Assembly: GCA_934476085.1 (NCBI GenBank)
Contig: CAKSNE010000008.1
Span: 12,495-76,494, forward strand
Source of the DNA: an uncultured Eubacteriales bacterium
GTDB taxonomy: Bacteria; Bacillota; Clostridia; Oscillospirales; Acutalibacteraceae
Reading direction: 5' to 3'
DNA: 64,000 bases
Part shown: in pieces, positions 60,756-64,000 of the stretch
Numbering within the stretch: position 1 is the stretch's first letter
How the letters are laid out: each line of letters starts with the position of its first letter
Program-made: the position numbers and the translations under genes
The notes under the pieces: generated by a model
Database searches by the model: none
What the model was told of the DNA's origin: nothing
The model's input: only the letters and a program-made list of their open reading frames with translations

Positions 60756-61607
60756 ATGAAATACTTTGATTTACATTGTGATACTTTGTGCCGAGTTGCC
60801 GATGAAAACGGCAGTTTGCAACAAAACAATTACAATATTGATATAGACAGATTATCAAAATTTGAAAGTGCTACTCAAACTTTCGCTTGTTTTATCCACG
60901 ATAAATACAAAGGCGAAGAAGCGTATAACAGATTTTTTGAACTTTATAAAATCTATCAAAATGCTGATTTTAAAAATGTAAATACAGTTTTGTCAATTGA
61001 AAATCTGTCTTGTCTTAATGGAAATATAGATAATATACATAAATTCAAAGAATGCGGAGTGAAAATCGCATCGCTTACTTGGAATGAAGACAACGGCATT
61101 GCAGGCGGTGCAGAGTCTGACGGCGGACTCACCGATTTTGGCAAAGAAGTTGTAAAAACACTTGAAAACGAAGATATAGTTATAGATGTTTCTCATCTTA
61201 ATTTCAAAAGTTTTGCCGACCTTTGTTCAGTTGCTACAAAACCGTTTATTGCTACTCATTCTAATTCTTTTACAGTTCATCCGCATAAAAGAAATTTAAA
61301 AGACGAACAGTTTGAAATAATCGCTGATATTGGCGGTGTTGTAGGAATTAATTTTTATAATGAGTTTTTATGCGAAAAAGAGAGCGATTTTTCCGACCTT
61401 TTAAAGCATATTGAAAGATTTTTGCTTTTAGGCGGAGAAGACAGCATTGCACTTGGCAGTGATTTTGATGGTTGTGATGTTCATAAATCAATAAAAAGCG
61501 TTGAAAATATGCCGAAATTCTACTCATTTTTAGAAAATGAACTCGGAAGACATCTTGCAGACAAGATTTTTTATGAAAATTGTGCTTCTTTTTTCAAAAT
61601 GTTTTGA
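60756..61607 (+). CDS. membrane dipeptidase (renal dipeptidase family M19)
   Basis: 283 aa zinc hydrolase. DLHCDTL (metal His/Asp), LTWNEDNGIAGGAESDGG, IDVSHLNFKSF, IATHSNSF and IALGSDFDGCDV are the M19 motifs. Cleaves dipeptides, probably D-amino-acid-containing ones. GAAAAGGGG upstream. Confidence 0.93.
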   Translation: MKYFDLHCDTLCRVADENGSLQQNNYNIDIDRLSKFESATQTFACFIHDKYKGEEAYNRFFELYKIYQNADFKNVNTVLSIENLSCLNGNIDNIHKFKECGVKIASLTWNEDNGIAGGAESDGGLTDFGKEVVKTLENEDIVIDVSHLNFKSFADLCSVATKPFIATHSNSFTVHPHKRNLKDEQFEIIADIGGVVGINFYNEFLCEKESDFSDLLKHIERFLLLGGEDSIALGSDFDGCDVHKSIKSVENMPKFYSFLENELGRHLADKIFYENCASFFKMF

Positions 61608-61666
61608 CAATAACATAAAAATAGTATATAATAATCTTTGAAAAATTTAAAATAAAGGTGAATGAA

Positions 61667-63151
61667 ATGCGTTTTACAAGTACAAGAGCAAATAAAGACA
61701 TTGAATCAGCACAGGCAATCTGTCAAGGCCTTTCTGAAGAAGGCGGACTTTTTGTTCCTAAAGCCTTTCCTGAAATTACTGATGAAGTAATTGATAAAAT
61801 GGCTGATATGGACTACAAACAGAGAGCTTTTGAAGTTTTAAAACTTTACTTAACTGATTTTACTGACGATGAAATTAAAGCGTGCGTAAGCGGTGCTTAT
61901 GATAACACATTTGATGATAACAATCCTGCACCTGTTGTAGAAGTTAAAAAAGGCGAGAATATTCTTGAACTTTGGCATGGTCCGACTTGTGCGTTTAAGG
62001 ATATGGCTTTGCAGCTTCTTCCTTACTTGCTTACAACCTCTGCTAAAAAGGTTGCTAAAGGCAAAACTATGGTTATCTTGGTTGCAACTTCAGGCGATAC
62101 AGGTAAAGCAGCCCTTGACGGCTTTGCAGATGTTGAAAATACAAAAATTATTGTATTTTATCCTGAAGACGGCGTTAGCCCAATGCAAAAATTGCAAATG
62201 ACTACTCAAACAGGTAATAATGTTTCGGTTTGTGCTATTAAAGGTAACTTTGATGATGCTCAAACAGGCGTTAAACAAATTTTCGGTAATGATGAAATGA
62301 AAAAATATCTTGCTGATAAAAATATGGAATTTTCTTCTGCAAACTCAATCAACTTTGGCCGTTTAGTTCCACAGATTGTTTATTATGTTTCATCTTATAT
62401 CGACCTTATCAAAACAGGCAGAATTAAAAAAGGCGATAAATTTAATGTAGTTGTACCAACAGGTAACTTTGGTAATATTCTTGCGGCTTACTATGCTAAA
62501 CAAATGGGCATTCCGATAGCTAAATTTATCTGTGCTTCAAACAAAAATAATATCTTGACCGATTTTATTAACACAGGCGTTTATGATAGAAACCGTGAAT
62601 TTTATACCACTTCTTCACCTTCGATGGATATTCTTATTTCATCAAACCTTGAGCGTCTTTTGTTCCATCTTTACAACGCTGATGATAAAAAAGTTTCAAC
62701 TTTGATGAGTTCACTTAATAAAGACGGCGTTTATAAAATTGATGATGAAATTAAGGCTAAATTGTCAGATGAATTTTATGGCGGTTTTTGTGATGATGAA
62801 GCAACAAAAGCTACAATTTCAAAAATGTTTAAAGAGCATAACTACCTTTGCGATACTCATACCGCAGTTGCAGTTAATGTTTATGATAAATATGTTGAAG
62901 AAACAGGCGATAAAACAGTAACAGTTATCGCTTCAACTGCGTCTCCTTATAAATTTGCCGCATCAGTTTTACCGGCTGTTTATGACGGAGAAATGCCAAC
63001 AACAGAGTTTGATATGGTTGAAAAACTTTCATCAGTTACTAACACAAAAATACCTAAATCATTAGCAGAGCTTAAAACAAAACAAGTTTTACACAAAACT
63101 TGCGTTGAAAAGCAAGAAATGAGCGATTTCATTAAGAAATTTTTAGGTTAA
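61667..63151 (+). CDS. thrC: threonine synthase
   Basis: 494 aa PLP enzyme converting O-phosphohomoserine to threonine. MRFTSTRANKDIESAQAICQ is the family N-terminus, LWHGPTCAFKDMALQLLP contains the PLP lysine, and ILVATSGDTGKAALDGF the phosphate-binding region. ATG 61667 is favoured because AAAGGTG ends 6 nt before it; an upstream GTG in frame at 61658 is less likely. Confidence 0.95.
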   Translation: MRFTSTRANKDIESAQAICQGLSEEGGLFVPKAFPEITDEVIDKMADMDYKQRAFEVLKLYLTDFTDDEIKACVSGAYDNTFDDNNPAPVVEVKKGENILELWHGPTCAFKDMALQLLPYLLTTSAKKVAKGKTMVILVATSGDTGKAALDGFADVENTKIIVFYPEDGVSPMQKLQMTTQTGNNVSVCAIKGNFDDAQTGVKQIFGNDEMKKYLADKNMEFSSANSINFGRLVPQIVYYVSSYIDLIKTGRIKKGDKFNVVVPTGNFGNILAAYYAKQMGIPIAKFICASNKNNILTDFINTGVYDRNREFYTTSSPSMDILISSNLERLLFHLYNADDKKVSTLMSSLNKDGVYKIDDEIKAKLSDEFYGGFCDDEATKATISKMFKEHNYLCDTHTAVAVNVYDKYVEETGDKTVTVIASTASPYKFAASVLPAVYDGEMPTTEFDMVEKLSSVTNTKIPKSLAELKTKQVLHKTCVEKQEMSDFIKKFLG

Positions 63152-63158
63152 AATTAAT

Positions 63159-63197
63159 CGGGTAACTACAAAATGCTAGTTGCCCGTTTGTTTTTAT
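63159..63197 (+). terminator. thrC terminator
   Basis: Hairpin CGGGTAACTA/TAGTTGCCCG followed by TTTGTTTTT. Confidence 0.8.
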
Positions 63198-63227
63198 TAT
63201 TGATAAATCGTTGACGGGGGTTTTTAA

Positions 63228-63911
63228 GTGGCGATTTTTGCAATTTCTGATTTGCATTTATCTTTTTCGGTTGATAAGCCTATGGATATTTTTAAAGGCT
63301 GGACTGATTATACCGAAAGATTAAAAGAAAATATTGAAAAAAGCGTCGGTGTAAATGATACTATTGTAATGCCCGGTGATATTTCTTGGGGACTTAAAAT
63401 ATCTGAAACAATCGAAGATTTTAGGTTTATTAATAATTTGCCCGGCAAAAAAATCATTGGCAAAGGTAACCATGATTTATGGTGGGAGTCGCTAACTAAA
63501 ATGAACAGAATTATGAATGAAAACGGATTTGATACAATTTCGTTTTTGCATAATAATTGTTATGAAGTTGAAGATATTGCCGTTTGCGGAAGTCGTGGTT
63601 GGTTTTTCGATGATACCGCCGAGAAGAAAATCATTTTAAGGGAAGCAGGCAGACTTGAATTATCAATAAAAGCGGCTTTGGAAACTAAAAAAGAGCCTGT
63701 TTTGTTTCTTCATTATCCGCCGATTAGCAAAGATGCGGTTTGTGAAGAAATTATGGATGTTATTTTAAAATATAACATTAAAAATGTGTATTACGGACAT
63801 ATCCATAAAGCAGGTGCTTATAAGGCTTTTAACGGTGAATATAAAGGTGTTAATTTCAAGTGTATAAGCTGTGATTTAATGAACTTTGAGCCGTTACTTA
63901 TAAAAAGTTGA
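63228..63911 (+). CDS. metallophosphoesterase
   Basis: 227 aa calcineurin-like phosphoesterase. ISDLHLSFS (Asp/His), MPGDISWGLK (Asp), GKGNHDLWWESL (Asn/His), FLHYPP (His) and YYGHIHKAG (His) give a complete metal site. GTG start behind GGGGG. Substrate unknown. Confidence 0.9.
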   Translation: MAIFAISDLHLSFSVDKPMDIFKGWTDYTERLKENIEKSVGVNDTIVMPGDISWGLKISETIEDFRFINNLPGKKIIGKGNHDLWWESLTKMNRIMNENGFDTISFLHNNCYEVEDIAVCGSRGWFFDDTAEKKIILREAGRLELSIKAALETKKEPVLFLHYPPISKDAVCEEIMDVILKYNIKNVYYGHIHKAGAYKAFNGEYKGVNFKCISCDLMNFEPLLIKS

Positions 63912-64000
63912 TTTTTTTTCAAAAAACAGTAGCAATTTTATGTTTTTTGTGTTATAATCGTCTCTAGCGGTGTATTTTTTACACTATTTCTTAAATAATA
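63912..64000 (+). other. intergenic end of window, possible promoter
   Basis: Contains TATAAT at about 63953-63958. The gene it would serve lies outside the window. Confidence 0.35.

Overview
The window is AT-rich DNA from a low-GC anaerobic Firmicute. A gut Clostridia member of the Ruminococcaceae/Oscillospiraceae type is the best guess. Support comes from two T-box leaders, a biotin/Na+ decarboxylase operon, a 2-hydroxyacyl-CoA dehydratase activase pair, BspA-like leucine-rich-repeat surface proteins, and a type II-C CRISPR-Cas9 locus. This assignment is inference from gene content; there is no rRNA to confirm it.

Layout. 1-9.1 kb: end of argF, then carA and a carB fused to a complete dapF, a tryptophan T-box that now drives only a trpE'-'trpA deletion scar, and a secreted Big2/PIG-L deacetylase. 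9.2-18.6 kb: icd, xpt, a GH13 amylase, an MmcQ/YjbR protein, an XRE regulator divergent from a small Cys-rich protein, the oadG-BCCP-oadB-oadA Na+ pump, a methyltransferase and a Thr-rich lipoprotein. 18.6-19.2 kb: five tRNA genes (Val, Asp, Phe, Gly, Cys) behind one strong promoter.

19.2-37.3 kb is the accessory region. It starts with a sigma/anti-sigma-like pair and two BspA-like LRR proteins whose 3' ends share an identical 80-bp block. Next is a 5'-truncated RHS gene with a frameshifted tip, followed by a series of displaced toxin-tip remnants, each paired with a small membrane or lipoprotein gene (putative immunity). Parts of this series are separated by near-identical hairpins and short duplicated pieces of RHS core ('seeds'). 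Then come a candidate structured ncRNA, a minus-strand tracrRNA with two tandem anti-repeats, cas9-cas1-cas2 and a 7-repeat array. Fragments that look like mobile-element debris follow the array.

37.4-64 kb is mostly core: T-box-controlled pheS-pheT, an EamA transporter, trkA-trkH, LemA/DUF2207, a Crp/Fnr regulator divergent from a ferredoxin-domain protein with a class-II-style operator, a HAD phosphatase, the split acyl-CoA dehydratase activase, an iron alcohol dehydrogenase, dusB, an LRR/FnIII protein, rplS with its leader, lepB, rbgA, rnhB, yraN, a membrane dipeptidase, thrC and a metallophosphoesterase.

The points most worth following up are the CarB-DapF fusion, the trp operon deletion scar under an intact-looking T-box, the orphan RHS tip/immunity array with its hairpin and seed architecture, the double anti-repeat tracrRNA facing cas9, and the unassigned structured RNA beside it.
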